Below the pieces are notes generated by a model, which had not been told where the DNA came from, did no database searches, and worked only from the letters and a program-made list of their open reading frames with translations. Made by a program: the position numbers and the translations under genes. From assembly GCA_031270285.1 (NCBI GenBank), contig JAISXY010000086.1, positions 1 through 37,767 on the forward strand: DNA of 37,767 nucleotides, written 5' to 3'. Origin of the DNA: Campylobacteraceae bacterium (GTDB lineage: Bacteria > Campylobacterota > Campylobacteria > Campylobacterales > Campylobacteraceae). Positions 1 to 10,853 of the stretch are shown piece after piece; the stretch's first letter is position 1, and every line of letters begins with the position of its first letter.

Positions 1-1
1 T

Positions 2-2617
2 TCGTATGAGCCGAAAAAGATAGAAGATAACTATTATAAAATCTGGGAAAGCAGAGGATATTTTGAGCTTGAAGGCAATAAAAATATACAAAAAAAAGAT
101 AAAAATTTCTCTATCATGATGCCGCCTCCCAATGTAACGGGAAGCCTTCATATAGGACATGCGCTGACTTTCACGCTTCAAGATATATTGACGCGCTATA
201 AAAGAATGGACGGATATAAAACTCTCTGGCAGCCCGGCGTTGATCATGCGGGAATTGCCACTCAAAATGTAGTTGAAAAACAGCTTTTGAAAGATGGGAT
301 TAAAAAAGAGGAGCTTGGGAGAGAAAAGTTTTTGCAAAAAGTGTGGGAGTGGAAAAATTACAGCGGCGGCGAAATAACAAAGCAATTGCGTAAACTCGGA
401 GCAAGTCCCGCATGGAGCAGAGAACGATTTACGATGGACGACGGGCTGAAAAGCGCTGTAAGAAAAGCTTTTGTAACTCTTTATGATGAGGGGTTGATAG
501 TACGCGGAAACTACATGGTAAACTGGTGCACGCATGACGGCGCTCTTAGCGATATAGAGGTTGAATACGAAGAGCATAAGGGAAAACTCTACTACTTAAA
601 ATACTTTTTCAAAAATTCCGACAAATATTTGACAGTCGCTACGACAAGACCCGAAACATTTTTCGGCGATAGTGCGGTCATGGTAAATCCAGACGATGAG
701 AGATACAAACATTATATCGGCAAAAGCGTTGTTTTGCCGATCATAGGGCGCGAGATAAAAGTTATAGCGGACTCTCATGTAGATAAAGAGTTTGGCTCGG
801 GCTGCGTTAAAGTAACTCCAGCACACGATATAAACGACTATGAAGTGGGTAAACGGCATAATCTTGAATTTATAACTATATTTGACGAAAATGGTATTTT
901 AAACAGTGAGTGCGGAAGATTTGAAGGAAAAGAGAGGCTAAAAGCAAGAGATGAGATAGTAAGCGTCTTGCAAAAAAGCGGAAATATAGAAAAAATAGAA
1001 GATTATATCAATCAAGTCGGACACTGCTACAGATGCAAAAATGTAGTTGAACCTTATATCTCAAAACAGTGGTTTGTCAAAAAAGAGATAGCCAAAGGCG
1101 CGATAGAAAAAGTAAATAACTCTCTTGTCAAATTCCACCCTTCCCATTGGGTAAACTCATACAATGCATGGATGAAAGAGTTAAAAGACTGGTGCATCTC
1201 AAGACAGCTTTGGTGGGGACACAGAATACCCGTATTTTACTGCAATGAGTGCGGCAATGAGTGGGCGGACACAGAAGAGAGTCCAAGCGAATGCCCACAA
1301 TGCAAATCCAAAAATTTCTATCAAGATCCCGATGTTCTTGATACATGGTTTAGCTCCGGACTTTGGTCTTTTTCAACGCTTGGATGGGAAAACGGCGCTC
1401 ATGAAAATGAGAAATTCAACAAGAGCGATTTAAAGGATTTTTATCCTAACTCTATTTTGATTACGGGGTTTGATATTCTGTTTTTCTGGGTTGCCAGAAT
1501 GATGTTTTCGGGCGAACATTTTATGAAAGAGCTGCCGTTTCGCGATATATATCTGCATGCGTTAGTACGCGATGAATTTGGTCAAAAGATGAGTAAATCA
1601 AAAGGTAACGTCATAGACCCGCTTGATATGATAAATGAGTTCAGCGCCGATACTTTGCGCTTTACGCTGGCGGTTTTGGCGGTTCAAGGAAGAGATATAA
1701 AACTTAGCCGCGACAGACTTGAACAGATGAGAAACTTCACAAATAAACTCTTCAACGCTTCAAGATTTTTACTCTTAAACGAAAAAAGCTTTAAAGATTT
1801 AAACGATACAAAGGTAGAGACAAAACTTGGGCTCTACATGAAAAGCCGTTTAAGCGCAGCGACAAAAGAGGTGAGAGATTATATAGAAAATTACAGATTT
1901 AACGATGCCGCCACAACTCTTTACCGCTTTTTGTGGGGAGAATTTTGCGATTGGGGTATAGAGCTTGCCAAAGCGCAAAAAGAGGCTGTAAGCGAACTTG
2001 GAGCGGTTTTCAAAGAGGCTATGAAACTTTTGCACCCTTTTATGCCTTTCATTTCAGAGCATCTTTATCAAGAACTCGGCAATTCGTCGCTTGAGACAAG
2101 CGAATCCATCATGGTCAAGGAATATCCTGCCATATCGGCGCAAAACAAAGAGATAGAAGAGACTTTTTCGCTTGTTATAGAGGCTATCGTCGGGATACGC
2201 CGCGCTAAAGCCACGCTTGATATTGCGGGAGTCATACCGAAAGCCGCCGTAAAACTTGAAAACCGAACGTTTGACGAAACATTTTCGCCTTTTATCAAAC
2301 TGCTTGCAAAAGTAGAAAATATAACTTTCACAAAAACAAATGTAGAAAACGCCGTACGCGATGTGGGCGACAATCTGGAAGTTTTCATACCTCTTGAAAA
2401 TGTGGATTTGACCCCGCTCATACAAAGACTAAATGCTCAAAAATTAAAGCTTGAAAAAGAGATATTTAAACTTGAAAACATGCTAAATAACGAAAAATTT
2501 ACGGCAAATGCTCCAAAAGAGGTAGTTTTACAAAATAAAACCGCATTAAACGACGCAAAATCCAAACTTTCAAAAGTTGACGATGAGTTAAATACGCTCT
2601 CAAAGGCTGCAAATTGA
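2..2617 (+). CDS. valS: Valine--tRNA ligase (5' end outside window)
   Basis: Class I aminoacyl-tRNA synthetase that charges tRNA-Val in the cytoplasm. The reading frame is open from base 2, so only the first few codons lie outside the window; the ATG at 116 is internal because the upstream frame already reads a normal ValRS N-terminus ([16 protein letters not shown]). The HIGH signature is seen as SLHIGHA and the KMSKS loop as [10 protein letters not shown] CxxC-type zinc insertion (CNECG...CPQCK) and the C-terminal charged coiled-coil arm (about the last 70 residues) are present, so the gene looks intact and of family-typical length. Its stop codon TGA overlaps the TTG start of the next gene, so metN may be translationally coupled to it. 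Confidence 0.97.
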   Translation, partial: SYEPKKIEDNYYKIWESRGYFELEGNKNIQKKDKNFSIMMPPPNVTGSLHIGHALTFTLQDILTRYKRMDGYKTLWQPGVDHAGIATQNVVEKQLLKDGIKKEELGREKFLQKVWEWKNYSGGEITKQLRKLGASPAWSRERFTMDDGLKSAVRKAFVTLYDEGLIVRGNYMVNWCTHDGALSDIEVEYEEHKGKLYYLKYFFKNSDKYLTVATTRPETFFGDSAVMVNPDDERYKHYIGKSVVLPIIGREIKVIADSHVDKEFGSGCVKVTPAHDINDYEVGKRHNLEFITIFDENGILNSECGRFEGKERLKARDEIVSVLQKSGNIEKIEDYINQVGHCYRCKNVVEPYISKQWFVKKEIAKGAIEKVNNSLVKFHPSHWVNSYNAWMKELKDWCISRQLWWGHRIPVFYCNECGNEWADTEESPSECPQCKSKNFYQDPDVLDTWFSSGLWSFSTLGWENGAHENEKFNKSDLKDFYPNSILITGFDILFFWVARMMFSGEHFMKELPFRDIYLHALVRDEFGQKMSKSKGNVIDPLDMINEFSADTLRFTLAVLAVQGRDIKLSRDRLEQMRNFTNKLFNASRFLLLNEKSFKDLNDTKVETKLGLYMKSRLSAATKEVRDYIENYRFNDAATTLYRFLWGEFCDWGIELAKAQKEAVSELGAVFKEAMKLLHPFMPFISEHLYQELGNSSLETSESIMVKEYPAISAQNKEIEETFSLVIEAIVGIRRAKATLDIAGVIPKAAVKLENRTFDETFSPFIKLLAKVENITFTKTNVENAVRDVGDNLEVFIPLENVDLTPLIQRLNAQKLKLEKEIFKLENMLNNEKFTANAPKEVVLQNKTALNDAKSKLSKVDDELNTLSKAAN

Positions 2618-3573
2618 TAGAAATATCAAATCTCGGCAAATATTTCGGAAGCAGTAAAATACTCCATGATATCACTTTAAAAATAGAGCAAAATGAGATA
2701 TTTGCGATAGTAGGACACAGCGGGGCCGGCAAATCAACACTGCTTCGCTGCATAAACGGACTTGAAAAATACAACGAGGGAGAGTTAAAGGTATTTGGCA
2801 AAGAGATAAGCAAAATGAGCGAAGATGAACTTCGGTATCTGCGCAAAGATATAGGAATGATTTTTCAGCACTTCTCTTTGTTGGAACAAAAAAATGTATA
2901 TCAAAATGTAGCTCTTCCCATGCAGCTTTGGGGATATAAAAAAAGTGAAATAGACGAAAAAACCGAAGAGCTTTTGACGCTTGTGGGACTTATTCATAAA
3001 AAAAATTCTTATCCGAAAGCCTTAAGCGGCGGTGAAAAACAGAGAGTCGCAATTGCCAGAGCTTTAACATTAAATCCCAAAATCCTTTTAAGCGATGAGG
3101 CTACAAGTGCGCTTGACCCAAAAACCACGCTGTCCATACTGGAACTTTTAAAAACTATCAATAAAACGCTTGGTATCACTGTAGTTTTGGTAACTCATGA
3201 GATGAGCGTTGTTAAAAATGCGGCAAAAAGGGCTCTTCTTTTGGAACATGGGGAGATTATAGGATTTGGCGATATAGAGTCCTTGTTTTTAAAGCCTGAT
3301 GAGAAGATGAGAAAATTTTTAGGCGAAGAGGATATACTGCCAAATTATGGAGTAAATATAAGACTTTACTTTCCGAGCACAATATCGGATAAAGCGATAG
3401 TTACGGCTATGGCAAGAGAGCTTGATACGGACTTTAATATAGTCTGGGGAAGACTTGAGAAGTTGGGAGAAAAAGTGGTTGGCTCGCTTGTTATTAATAT
3501 AAGTGAAACGCAGATTGAACTTGTCAAAGAGTATCTAAAAACAAAACCTGAAGTTATATGGGAGGAACTTTAA
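2614..3573 (+). CDS. metN: Methionine ABC transporter ATP-binding protein MetN
   Basis: Cytoplasmic ATPase of a MetNIQ-type importer for methionine. Walker A is GHSGAGKST (about residue 34), the signature is LSGGEKQR, and Walker B with D-loop reads [13 protein letters not shown]. The roughly 80 C-terminal residues after the ATPase core match the NIL/ACT-like regulatory domain that binds methionine in MetN and gives substrate feedback inhibition. The TTG start overlaps the valS stop by 4 nt and the stop overlaps the next ATG, so the order metN-metI-metQ is one operon. Assignment to methionine rather than another substrate rests on the NIL-like domain and the adjacent MetI/MetQ homologues. Confidence 0.92.
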   Translation: MIEISNLGKYFGSSKILHDITLKIEQNEIFAIVGHSGAGKSTLLRCINGLEKYNEGELKVFGKEISKMSEDELRYLRKDIGMIFQHFSLLEQKNVYQNVALPMQLWGYKKSEIDEKTEELLTLVGLIHKKNSYPKALSGGEKQRVAIARALTLNPKILLSDEATSALDPKTTLSILELLKTINKTLGITVVLVTHEMSVVKNAAKRALLLEHGEIIGFGDIESLFLKPDEKMRKFLGEEDILPNYGVNIRLYFPSTISDKAIVTAMARELDTDFNIVWGRLEKLGEKVVGSLVINISETQIELVKEYLKTKPEVIWEEL

Positions 3574-4211
3574 TGATAAAACTTTTATCTACCGCTCTTT
3601 TTGAAACTATATACATGAGTTTGGCTTCAACTTTCTTTGCGGTTATTTTGGGCTTCATGCTGGCGATAATATTAATACTGACGGACAAAAACGGACTGTC
3701 GCCAAACAGATATATCTACAATACGCTTGATATCATAGTAAATACATTCCGTTCATTTCCTTTTATCATACTTATCATTATACTTTTTCCGTTTACAAAA
3801 ATTATTATAGGAAAAATCACAGGCACTACCGCATCAATCGTGCCTTTAACGATAGGAGCGGCGCCATTTGTAGCAAGAATTATAGAAAACGCTTTTAAAG
3901 AGGTGCATTATGGTATAATTGAAGCTGCCAAATCGTTCGGCGCAAGCAAGCTCCAGATAATTTTTAAAGTTATGCTGCCCGAAGCGATGCCAAGTATAAT
4001 TTCGGCAGTTACTTTGACATCAATAGTAATCATCGGATTTTCGGCAATGGCGGGTGCAGTCGGTGGTGGAGGTTTGGGACAGGTAGCCATACAGTACGGA
4101 TATAATGGTTTTCAGGCGGATGTGCTTTTTATTACCGTTGTAATGCTTATTGTAGTCGTTCAACTTTTCCAAGCATTCGGTAATTTAGTCTATAAGGCTA
4201 TTAAACATTAA
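3573..4211 (+). CDS. metI: Methionine ABC transporter permease MetI
   Basis: Inner-membrane permease with about five hydrophobic segments and the binding-protein-dependent transport motif EAAKSFGASKLQIIFKVMLPEA, the EAA loop that docks on the ATPase. The ATG at 3573 is chosen over an in-frame ATG at 3558 because GGAGG (3561-3565) lies at correct spacing before 3573 and the start then overlaps the metN stop (TAATG), as is typical for coupled genes. The product is about 212 residues, normal for MetI. It should pair with the MetN dimer and receive substrate from the lipoprotein encoded next. Confidence 0.92.
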   Translation: MIKLLSTALFETIYMSLASTFFAVILGFMLAIILILTDKNGLSPNRYIYNTLDIIVNTFRSFPFIILIIILFPFTKIIIGKITGTTASIVPLTIGAAPFVARIIENAFKEVHYGIIEAAKSFGASKLQIIFKVMLPEAMPSIISAVTLTSIVIIGFSAMAGAVGGGGLGQVAIQYGYNGFQADVLFITVVMLIVVVQLFQAFGNLVYKAIKH

Positions 4212-4231
4212 ATAATGAAAGGTGGTTTCTC

Positions 4232-5020
4232 ATGAAAAAGCTTTATGCTTTATTGGTGGGTATTGCGCTTACATTCAGCGCTTGCTCTGACAACAAAGGT
4301 TCTTCAAAAACAATAACGGTAGGCGCTACGCCTATTCCGCATGCAGAGATTTTGGAATTTGCAAAACCGCTTCTTGAAAAAGAGGGTTATGCAATCAACA
4401 TTCAAGTTTTCAACGACTATGTTATACCCAATATAGCGGTATTTAACGGCGAAATTGACGCTAACTTTTTTCAGCATTCGCCATATCTTGAACAATTCAA
4501 TAAAGATAAAAATACCGATTTGGTAAAAACTGTTTCGGTTCATTTGGAGCCTATAGGTATCTATTCCGTTAAATTAACCTCTGTAGATGAGCTATCTGAC
4601 GGGGACAGTATAGCTATTCCAAACGATCCTACAAACAGCAATAGAGCGCTTGACGTATTGCAAGCTGCGGGTATCATAAAACTAAATAATGAAAAAGAGA
4701 TAAAAACAAAACTTGATATAGTAGAAAATCCGAAAAATATTGAGATAGTAGAATTAGAAGCTCCTCAGCTTCCAAGAACAATCAACGATTTCGCTTTGTC
4801 TGTTATCAATACAAATTTTGCTATTGCGGCTGATTTAAATCCGCTTAAAGACGCTCTTTTTCTTGAAAGTAAAGATTCTCCTTATGCAAATATCGTAGTT
4901 GTTAAAAAAGGCAACGAAAATAAGGACAGCATTAAAGCTCTTAACAAGGTTTTAAACTCCGAAGAGGTTAGAAACTTTATACGCGAAAAATATCAGGGTG
5001 CAATTTTAGAGGCGTTTTAG
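4232..5020 (+). CDS. metQ: Methionine-binding lipoprotein MetQ
   Basis: Membrane-anchored substrate-binding protein of the MetNIQ importer. The N-terminus is a lipoprotein signal: positive MKK, hydrophobic core, and a lipobox ending TFSAC at Cys18. The mature part carries the NLPA/MetQ family pattern (VGATPIPHAEIL near residue 30; DANFFQHSPYLEQFN near residue 75; IAIPNDPTNSNRAL in the middle). A good ribosome site AAAGGTGG lies just upstream (4219-4226). It follows metI after a 20-nt gap. Specificity for L- or D-methionine cannot be told from sequence. Confidence 0.93.
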   Translation: MKKLYALLVGIALTFSACSDNKGSSKTITVGATPIPHAEILEFAKPLLEKEGYAINIQVFNDYVIPNIAVFNGEIDANFFQHSPYLEQFNKDKNTDLVKTVSVHLEPIGIYSVKLTSVDELSDGDSIAIPNDPTNSNRALDVLQAAGIIKLNNEKEIKTKLDIVENPKNIEIVELEAPQLPRTINDFALSVINTNFAIAADLNPLKDALFLESKDSPYANIVVVKKGNENKDSIKALNKVLNSEEVRNFIREKYQGAILEAF

Positions 5021-5022
5021 TT

Positions 5023-5622
5023 TTGATAGCATCTGTCTCTTCATGGCTTGTTGAAACTATTGGCAGTTTAGGATATATCGGGATTTTTATCCTTATGGCT
5101 ATTGAAAGTTCCGTATTTCCGCTGCCAAGCGAAGTGGTTATCATACCTGCCGGCTATCTTGCATACAAAGGCGAGATGAACTATTTTTTAATAGTTATAA
5201 CCGGCACTTTAGGCTCTTTGGCGGGAGCTTGTTTTAACTACTATCTGGCTTTGAAACTTGGACGGGCACTGCTTTTAAAATACGGCAAATATTTTTTTAT
5301 TAAACCGCACCATTTGGAAAAAGTGGAACTTTTTTTCAAGCGTCATGGAGAAATCTCAACGTTCAGCGGAAGACTGCTTCTTGGCGTAAGACACTTTATC
5401 TCGCTTCCAGCCGGACTTGCCCGCATGAATATGGCAAGATTTTCGCTATATACGATATTTGGCTCATTCATTTGGGTAAATATTTTAGCTCTGCTTGGTT
5501 TTTTTATCGGAGAAAATGAGGAACTGATAAATAAATATTTGTCAATAATAGTCGTCATTTTAGTTTTATTTATCGCCCTGCTCGTTACTGTTTACAAGCT
5601 ATGCAAAAGATCCGATTATTAG
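5023..5622 (+). CDS. DedA family membrane protein
   Basis: Small polytopic inner-membrane protein of the DedA/SNARE-associated (VTT domain) family, whose members include flippases for undecaprenyl phosphate or phospholipids. Visible family features are the N-terminal re-entrant segment with [12 protein letters not shown], the [20 protein letters not shown] segment, and [22 protein letters not shown], which has the conserved Arg and Gly residues. The start used is TTG, two bases after the metQ stop, so it is probably read through from the met operon; GAGG about 10 nt upstream could serve as ribosome site. The 3' end overlaps the convergent tgt stop by 4 nt. The transported lipid cannot be deduced. 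Confidence 0.88.
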   Translation: MIASVSSWLVETIGSLGYIGIFILMAIESSVFPLPSEVVIIPAGYLAYKGEMNYFLIVITGTLGSLAGACFNYYLALKLGRALLLKYGKYFFIKPHHLEKVELFFKRHGEISTFSGRLLLGVRHFISLPAGLARMNMARFSLYTIFGSFIWVNILALLGFFIGENEELINKYLSIIVVILVLFIALLVTVYKLCKRSDY

Positions 5623-6737
5623 TACTTCTCTCTTTTGCCGTAAAATTCCGCTTTAAACCTTTTAAACTCGCCTTTCATAATCGCTTCGCGCATTTCATGC
5701 ATAAGATTTAGATAATAATGCAGATTATGCAAACTTGCCAATCTAAAGAATGTAAGCTCTTTTGCGCGGTACAGATGATTTAGATATGCCCTTGAGTAGT
5801 TGCGGCAGGTGTAACAATTGCATGTCGTATCTATCGGATTTTCATCGTTTATAAATTTTGCTCCTTTTATATTTATTTTTCCAAAAGAGGTAAACAATGT
5901 GGCATTTCTGGCATTTCTTGTCGGCATAACGCAGTCAAACATGTCAATGCCTCTTTGGACATTTTCTACCAAATCTTCGGGAGTGCCGACACCCATAAGA
6001 TATCTTGGCTTATCTTTTGGCATGAAAGGCGTTGTAAACTCTACGGTGTCATACATCTTGCTGCTCTCTTCGCCTACGCTAAGTCCTCCTATCGCAAAAC
6101 CGTCAAATCTCATTTGACAAAGCTCCGAAGCGCATTTTTTTCTAAATTCTTTGTCTGTGCCGCCCTGAATAATGGCAAAAATATTTTGTCCTGCGCCGTT
6201 ATCTTTTTTGCTTAAATGATAATCTATGGACTCTTTTGCCCATTTTATCGTTCTATTTACGGATAGATTTATCCGCTCTTTTGAAGATGGAAGTTCTACA
6301 AGATCATCAAGTACCATCATAATATCGGAATTTAAATTGTACTCTATGTCAAGCACTTTTTGCGGCGTAAAATAGTGAGTTGAACCGTCTATGTGGCTTT
6401 TAAATTTTACGCCCTCTTCATCTGCTTTTGAGATATCGCTAAGACTAAATGCCTGAAAACCGCCGCTGTCCGTTAAAAAACTGCCGTTATATTTTGTAAA
6501 GCCATGAAGTCCGCCGAAATTTTTTATTATCTCATCTCCGGGACGCAAATAGAGATGGTAAGTGTTGCCAAGAATTATATCGGCTCCTAAAATATTTTGC
6601 ATATCGTACGCATCAAGACTTTTCACACTTCCTGCTGTGCCAACAGGCATAAATACGGGAGTTTGTATCGTACTGTGCGCTGTTTTTATGGTGCCGACTC
6701 TTGCATTTTCGTCTGTTTTATCTATCTGAAATTCCAT
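5619..6737 (-). CDS. tgt: tRNA-guanine(34) transglycosylase
   Basis: Exchanges G34 in GUN-anticodon tRNAs for preQ1, a step of queuosine synthesis. The protein has the bacterial TGT length (372 aa). Visible motifs are [12 protein letters not shown] with the general-acid Asp, DVL-type core segments, [32 protein letters not shown] with the catalytic Asp, and a zinc site C-x-C-x2-C (TCNCYTC) followed downstream by a His (LHNLH region). It is transcribed divergently from the TrkA-like gene with only 36 bp between starts. A GluQ-RS-like gene at 24518-25396 may modify queuosine made by this enzyme. Confidence 0.97.
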   Translation of the reverse strand: MEFQIDKTDENARVGTIKTAHSTIQTPVFMPVGTAGSVKSLDAYDMQNILGADIILGNTYHLYLRPGDEIIKNFGGLHGFTKYNGSFLTDSGGFQAFSLSDISKADEEGVKFKSHIDGSTHYFTPQKVLDIEYNLNSDIMMVLDDLVELPSSKERINLSVNRTIKWAKESIDYHLSKKDNGAGQNIFAIIQGGTDKEFRKKCASELCQMRFDGFAIGGLSVGEESSKMYDTVEFTTPFMPKDKPRYLMGVGTPEDLVENVQRGIDMFDCVMPTRNARNATLFTSFGKINIKGAKFINDENPIDTTCNCYTCRNYSRAYLNHLYRAKELTFFRLASLHNLHYYLNLMHEMREAIMKGEFKRFKAEFYGKREKY

Positions 6738-6742
6738 TTTGG

Positions 6743-6748
6743 TATAAT
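6743..6748 (+). promoter_or_regulatory. Probable -10 box for the TrkA-like gene
   Basis: Perfect TATAAT in the 36-bp divergent gap, 25 bp before the ATG at 6774, with GGAG (6765-6768) as ribosome site. No convincing -35 is seen, which is usual for sigma-70 promoters in Campylobacterota. Confidence 0.55.
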
Positions 6749-6773
6749 ATCCTCTTAATTTTATGGAGAATGC

Positions 6774-8177
6774 ATGAAAAAAGTTTTAATCATAGCAGAC
6801 GGTATTTTAGCAAAACATTTTTTAGAAAGAGTTGTTAGTGTTGCAAGCGACAACAATGAATATACTATTGTTTACTATAAAAAGAAAACATTAAGCGGCA
6901 TGGCATTTCCCGAAAACTTCAAAATCTACTCTTTTGATCCCACAAGTTTAGAAAAAATGACAGCTATCATGAATAGAGATTATTATCAGGTTATGATAGC
7001 GGTCGGCAAAAAAATAGACGCTTTAGGCTCATACAAAATAGTAAGACAGTTTGACAAAAAAGTATTGATTTATCTTGTAGATAAATGGGGACTTGATATT
7101 GAGGATAAATATACAAGAGTTATAAACTCACGCAAAATAGTAGCTTTCAGACTTACGGATTTTGTACCGAATACGCCTATATTTGCGCAAAATATAGGAC
7201 TTGCTACAGGCGAAGTAATGGACATACAAGTACCTGTGGGAAGCTCTTATGTTTATAGACATATAGGCAATATTGAACAAAAAAAATGGCACATAGCGGC
7301 GCTTTATAGAAACAATACGCTTCTTCTGCCAAAACCCAGCCTCATGATACAGCCAAACGATAACCTCCTTATAGTGGGCGCTCCCGATGTACTGCAAGAT
7401 GTATATAAAAGTATAAAAAAAGAGCTTGGACAGTTTCCTCACCCGTTTGGCAGCAATATCTACTGTCTGATAGATATGAAAAATATGAACGATGAAAGAA
7501 TAGAGGCGCTGCTTGCAAATGCGCGTTTACTGCATGAAAAATTAAATTCCAAAAAGCTTTATATAAAAGTTATAAATCCGACTTACTCACCCATGTTTAA
7601 TAATATCAAAAATCTTGCTTCTAATGAGATAGATATTACGGCGGATTATTATAATTTTTCGCCTGAAAATATATATATAGATGATGTGAGCCGCTTAAAT
7701 ATCGGTCTTTGCGTCGTGGATAAATCTTTTTTTAAAACTAATATAAAAACGCTTTTTAAATCCCAAACGCCGATATTCAAAACAGGCAGCATCAAGCCGG
7801 AAAAGATAAAAAGAGGGGTCGTATTCAGCGGCAATACGGACGACATAGAGAAGCACTCATCGGTTATATTTGACATCTCGTCGCAGCTTGAGTTAAATGT
7901 GCAGTTTTATGATTTTGATCCTGAAAATGAAAGACAAGAGCTTGCGGAACATTTTGAAAATATCGCTAAAATATATGGAGAGCAGATAGAGATTATAAAA
8001 AACGGCGACAAAAATCCCATATTTGAACTTAAAAACGATGATGATATACTGCAGTTTATACCATTTTACGAATCTTTTACAAAATCAAAAATAGCCTCTA
8101 TATTTTCCGAAGATTTAAATCATATCTATTTTATTTTAAACGATAAATATCAGCTTTTTTTACCGATTTTGGAGTAA
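6774..8177 (+). CDS. TrkA-like (COG3400-type) putative potassium channel/NAD-binding protein
   Basis: Cytoplasmic protein of 467 aa. The N-terminal part starts with a Rossmann-like beta strand ([19 protein letters not shown]) resembling TrkA-N/RCK domains, though without a clean GxGxxG. Residues around 150-225 ([17 protein letters not shown] ... [21 protein letters not shown]) match the TrkA-C (RCK_C) pattern, a ligand-binding module of potassium transport regulators. The C-terminal half is not recognised by eye. No transmembrane segments are visible, so it would work with a separate membrane partner. In Campylobacterota a gene of this type often sits between tgt and aroB, as here. Substrate and partner are not known. 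Confidence 0.7.
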   Translation: MKKVLIIADGILAKHFLERVVSVASDNNEYTIVYYKKKTLSGMAFPENFKIYSFDPTSLEKMTAIMNRDYYQVMIAVGKKIDALGSYKIVRQFDKKVLIYLVDKWGLDIEDKYTRVINSRKIVAFRLTDFVPNTPIFAQNIGLATGEVMDIQVPVGSSYVYRHIGNIEQKKWHIAALYRNNTLLLPKPSLMIQPNDNLLIVGAPDVLQDVYKSIKKELGQFPHPFGSNIYCLIDMKNMNDERIEALLANARLLHEKLNSKKLYIKVINPTYSPMFNNIKNLASNEIDITADYYNFSPENIYIDDVSRLNIGLCVVDKSFFKTNIKTLFKSQTPIFKTGSIKPEKIKRGVVFSGNTDDIEKHSSVIFDISSQLELNVQFYDFDPENERQELAEHFENIAKIYGEQIEIIKNGDKNPIFELKNDDDILQFIPFYESFTKSKIASIFSEDLNHIYFILNDKYQLFLPILE

Positions 8178-8194
8178 AAATTTTTAAATTTTAG

Positions 8195-8200
8195 TATAAT
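8195..8200 (+). promoter_or_regulatory. Probable -10 box for aroB operon
   Basis: TATAAT preceded by an AT-rich stretch, 30 bp upstream of the aroB ATG (8230); AGGA at 8221-8224 gives the ribosome site. It probably drives aroB and the overlapping mscS, mtaB and ftsH-like genes. Confidence 0.55.
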
Positions 8201-8229
8201 CTTTTAAATGGATAGCGATTAGGAATAAC

Positions 8230-9276
8230 ATGAGAATTGATATACGATTTTCACCCTCTGGGAGCGAAAATTATACTGTTTTTATAGATGAGTTTCAAGA
8301 GTTAAATTTCAAAGGAAAAGCCGCTGTTATTACAAATAATAGAGTAGCGCCGCTGCATCTTGAAGCATTTAAAAAAAAGGTGAGAGCAAAAGAGCTGCAT
8401 GAAATTATCGTGGAAGACGGTGAAAAATACAAAAATTTAGCAACAATAGAGTATATATTAAATGAACTTTTTAAGCACAGACTTGATAGAAAATCAACGC
8501 TAATCGCTCTTGGCGGCGGCGTTATCGGCGATATGACAGGTTTTGCAGCGTCTATTTATCAAAGAGGGATAGACTTTGTGCAGATTCCGACAACGCTTTT
8601 GGCTCAAGTAGATGCGAGTGTGGGCGGAAAAACGGGCGTAAATAACTATTTTGGCAAAAATCAAATAGGCACATTTTATCAGCCAAAAGCCGTCTATTGT
8701 GAAAGCGCATTTTTAAAAACTCTTCCATGCAGAGAATTTAATGCCGGAGTCGCCGAGATAATAAAAATGGCTGTTATGTTTGACAAAGAGTTTTATGATT
8801 GGCTTTCAACAACGGATTTAAATACGCAAACAGACATTCAAAAAGCGGTTAAAAAAAGCGTTGAGATAAAAGCCAAAATTGTTGCGCAAGATGAGAAAGA
8901 GAACGGCATAAGAGCCGTTTTAAATTACGGGCATACATTTGCTCATGTGATTGAAAATCAAAGCGGCTATGGGACATATCTGCATGGAGAAGCCGTAGCA
9001 ATAGGCATAGTTTTAGCAAATGAACTCTCGGTTAGACTTGGATTGCTTTCAAGCGAAGAAGCCGACAATATCAAAAAAACGCTTGCCAAATTCTCACTGC
9101 CTGTAGATTATCATATACAAAATATAGACAGTTTTTATGATGCGTTTTTTCTTGATAAAAAAAGCGGAGATTCTAAAATAAAATTTATCCTTGCCGATAA
9201 AATAGGCTGCTTCACTATAAAAAATGATATAAGCGAACAGATGGTAAAAGATACTTTGAAGGCGTTTGGCAGATGA
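8230..9276 (+). CDS. aroB: 3-dehydroquinate synthase
   Basis: Second enzyme of the shikimate pathway; converts DAHP to 3-dehydroquinate using NAD and a divalent metal. The glycine-rich NAD segment LGGGVIGDMTGFAASIYQRG and the following IPTTLLAQVDASVGGKTGVN are diagnostic. Metal ligands are seen in AGVAEIIKMAV (Glu) and in NYGHTFAHVIE and LHGEAVAIG (His). The length of 348 aa is normal. The stop overlaps the ATG of the MscS gene (ATGA), so translation is coupled, although no functional link between the products is obvious. Confidence 0.97.
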   Translation: MRIDIRFSPSGSENYTVFIDEFQELNFKGKAAVITNNRVAPLHLEAFKKKVRAKELHEIIVEDGEKYKNLATIEYILNELFKHRLDRKSTLIALGGGVIGDMTGFAASIYQRGIDFVQIPTTLLAQVDASVGGKTGVNNYFGKNQIGTFYQPKAVYCESAFLKTLPCREFNAGVAEIIKMAVMFDKEFYDWLSTTDLNTQTDIQKAVKKSVEIKAKIVAQDEKENGIRAVLNYGHTFAHVIENQSGYGTYLHGEAVAIGIVLANELSVRLGLLSSEEADNIKKTLAKFSLPVDYHIQNIDSFYDAFFLDKKSGDSKIKFILADKIGCFTIKNDISEQMVKDTLKAFGR

Positions 9277-10853
9277 AAAAACTCTATTTTTTGCTTTTAA
9301 TCGGCATTTTACTGTTCGGCGCAAATGATACTGCACAAGAGTATAATGATAAATTATACAGCGGCTATTTGACAAGGCTTGAAGCTATAGACAAAGCGGA
9401 TAAAAGTAATATTTGGCTCACGCGTCATGAAAATTATAATACATATAAAAAAAGAAAAGCCGAGCTGGAGATTATATTAGAAGATATAAAAAAGATAAAA
9501 CTTAAAAAAGAGAGCGAATCGCGGGTGCGGTTAGAGGAAATGGAGAGAAAAAGAGATGTGCTGGAGAGCCATATAGAGCAGTTGAGCGAATTTCAAAATG
9601 CTCCTTTTTCAGGGCTTTTAAAATCCCCCGATGTGCCGACTGTTCCGCTTATAAGTAATCCTTTTGCGATATTTTCCGGTTTTTCATATATCAAAAAGAT
9701 TAAACAGGATTTGGAAAGTTATCAGAGAAATGTGCATGAGCTTGAAATACTTCTTGAAAACTTAAAAGAGAAAGAGGAGATACAAGAGCATATTGCGCAA
9801 ATTGATATTAACGGCTCCATTTTGGAAGATATAGAGCAGACAAAATCTTTAATACAAGAATTTAACTCTGCTTACGATGTAGTTTTAACCTCTTCTTTGG
9901 TATATGAGAGAAAAATAGACGAATCCGTAAGGCAGGCATCGGAATCAATAAAAGACGAAACAAAACATACTCTTTATATTTTAATTATTATAGTCTCTAT
10001 CGTGCTTATATCGTTTTTGTTAAAATTTTTGACAAAGCGTCTCATGAGCGCAAATGAAAAAAGTTATATCATCAATAAAATAATAAATATCGTCAATATA
10101 ACGCTTATTATTCTGATTTTGCTTTTCGCATATATAGAAAATATGACTTATCTCGTGGCGGTTTTAGGTTTTGCGTCCGCAGGTATTGCGATTGCCATGA
10201 AAGATATGTTCATGAATGTACTCGGATGGATGGTAATAACTTTTGGAGGCAGTTTCAGCGTTGGAGATAGAATAAAAGTAAATAAGGACGGGCTTTCATA
10301 TGTGGGCGATATTGTGGATATATCTTTGATGAGAATGACTATTTTGGAAGATGTAACTTTAACTACTTATCTTGAAAACAAGCGTGCGGGGCGCGTTGTT
10401 TTTGTTCCGAATAATTTTATCTTTACCACACTTATCTCAAATTACACTCATGAAACGATAAAAACCGTATGGGACGGCATATATATAACTATTTCGTTTG
10501 ATTCAAATCATAAAAAAGCGATGTATATTATCAAAGAGATTGTCAAAAAATATTCCAAAGGCTACACGGAGATAGCAAGAACGCAGCTGAATATTTTGCG
10601 ACAAAAATACAGTTTGAAAAATACGAATGTTGAGCCTAAAATTTTTTCATTTATTGAACCGCACGGACTTACCATACATGTATGGTATATGACAAACTCT
10701 TATGCTGCGCTTGCTTTAAGAAGCACTTTGAGCGGTGAAATAATAGACGCTATAAACAGAGAAGATGATATCATGATAGCTTTCCCGACACAAACGCTAA
10801 ATTTAAAATCTGCCCAAAAACTCCCCTCAAAAGACGAGGATATAGATAAATGA
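9273..10853 (+). CDS. MscS-family mechanosensitive ion channel
   Basis: Inner-membrane channel that releases solutes on hypo-osmotic shock. A signal-peptide-like N-terminus (MKKLYFLLLIGILLFGA) is followed by a long periplasmic, highly charged, coiled-coil-prone region (residues about 20-220). Three transmembrane stretches follow (TLYILIIIVSIVLISFLLKF; INIVNITLIILILLFAYI; the pore helix LVAVLGFASAGIAIAMKDM), then the conserved segment FSVGDRIKV and a cytoplasmic beta domain. At 526 aa it is larger than E. coli MscS and resembles the extended MscK/YnaI-like variants. It overlaps aroB upstream and mtaB downstream by 4 nt each. Confidence 0.92.
   Translation: MKKLYFLLLIGILLFGANDTAQEYNDKLYSGYLTRLEAIDKADKSNIWLTRHENYNTYKKRKAELEIILEDIKKIKLKKESESRVRLEEMERKRDVLESHIEQLSEFQNAPFSGLLKSPDVPTVPLISNPFAIFSGFSYIKKIKQDLESYQRNVHELEILLENLKEKEEIQEHIAQIDINGSILEDIEQTKSLIQEFNSAYDVVLTSSLVYERKIDESVRQASESIKDETKHTLYILIIIVSIVLISFLLKFLTKRLMSANEKSYIINKIINIVNITLIILILLFAYIENMTYLVAVLGFASAGIAIAMKDMFMNVLGWMVITFGGSFSVGDRIKVNKDGLSYVGDIVDISLMRMTILEDVTLTTYLENKRAGRVVFVPNNFIFTTLISNYTHETIKTVWDGIYITISFDSNHKKAMYIIKEIVKKYSKGYTEIARTQLNILRQKYSLKNTNVEPKIFSFIEPHGLTIHVWYMTNSYAALALRSTLSGEIIDAINREDDIMIAFPTQTLNLKSAQKLPSKDEDIDK

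Noticed and set aside
2054-2425. Long minus-strand frames opposite valS
   Set aside because: They lie antisense to a strongly conserved synthetase gene and show no recognisable protein pattern.
3558-3572. Upstream in-frame ATG for metI at 3558
   Set aside because: GGAGG at 3561-3565 lies inside that extension and is correctly spaced for the ATG at 3573.
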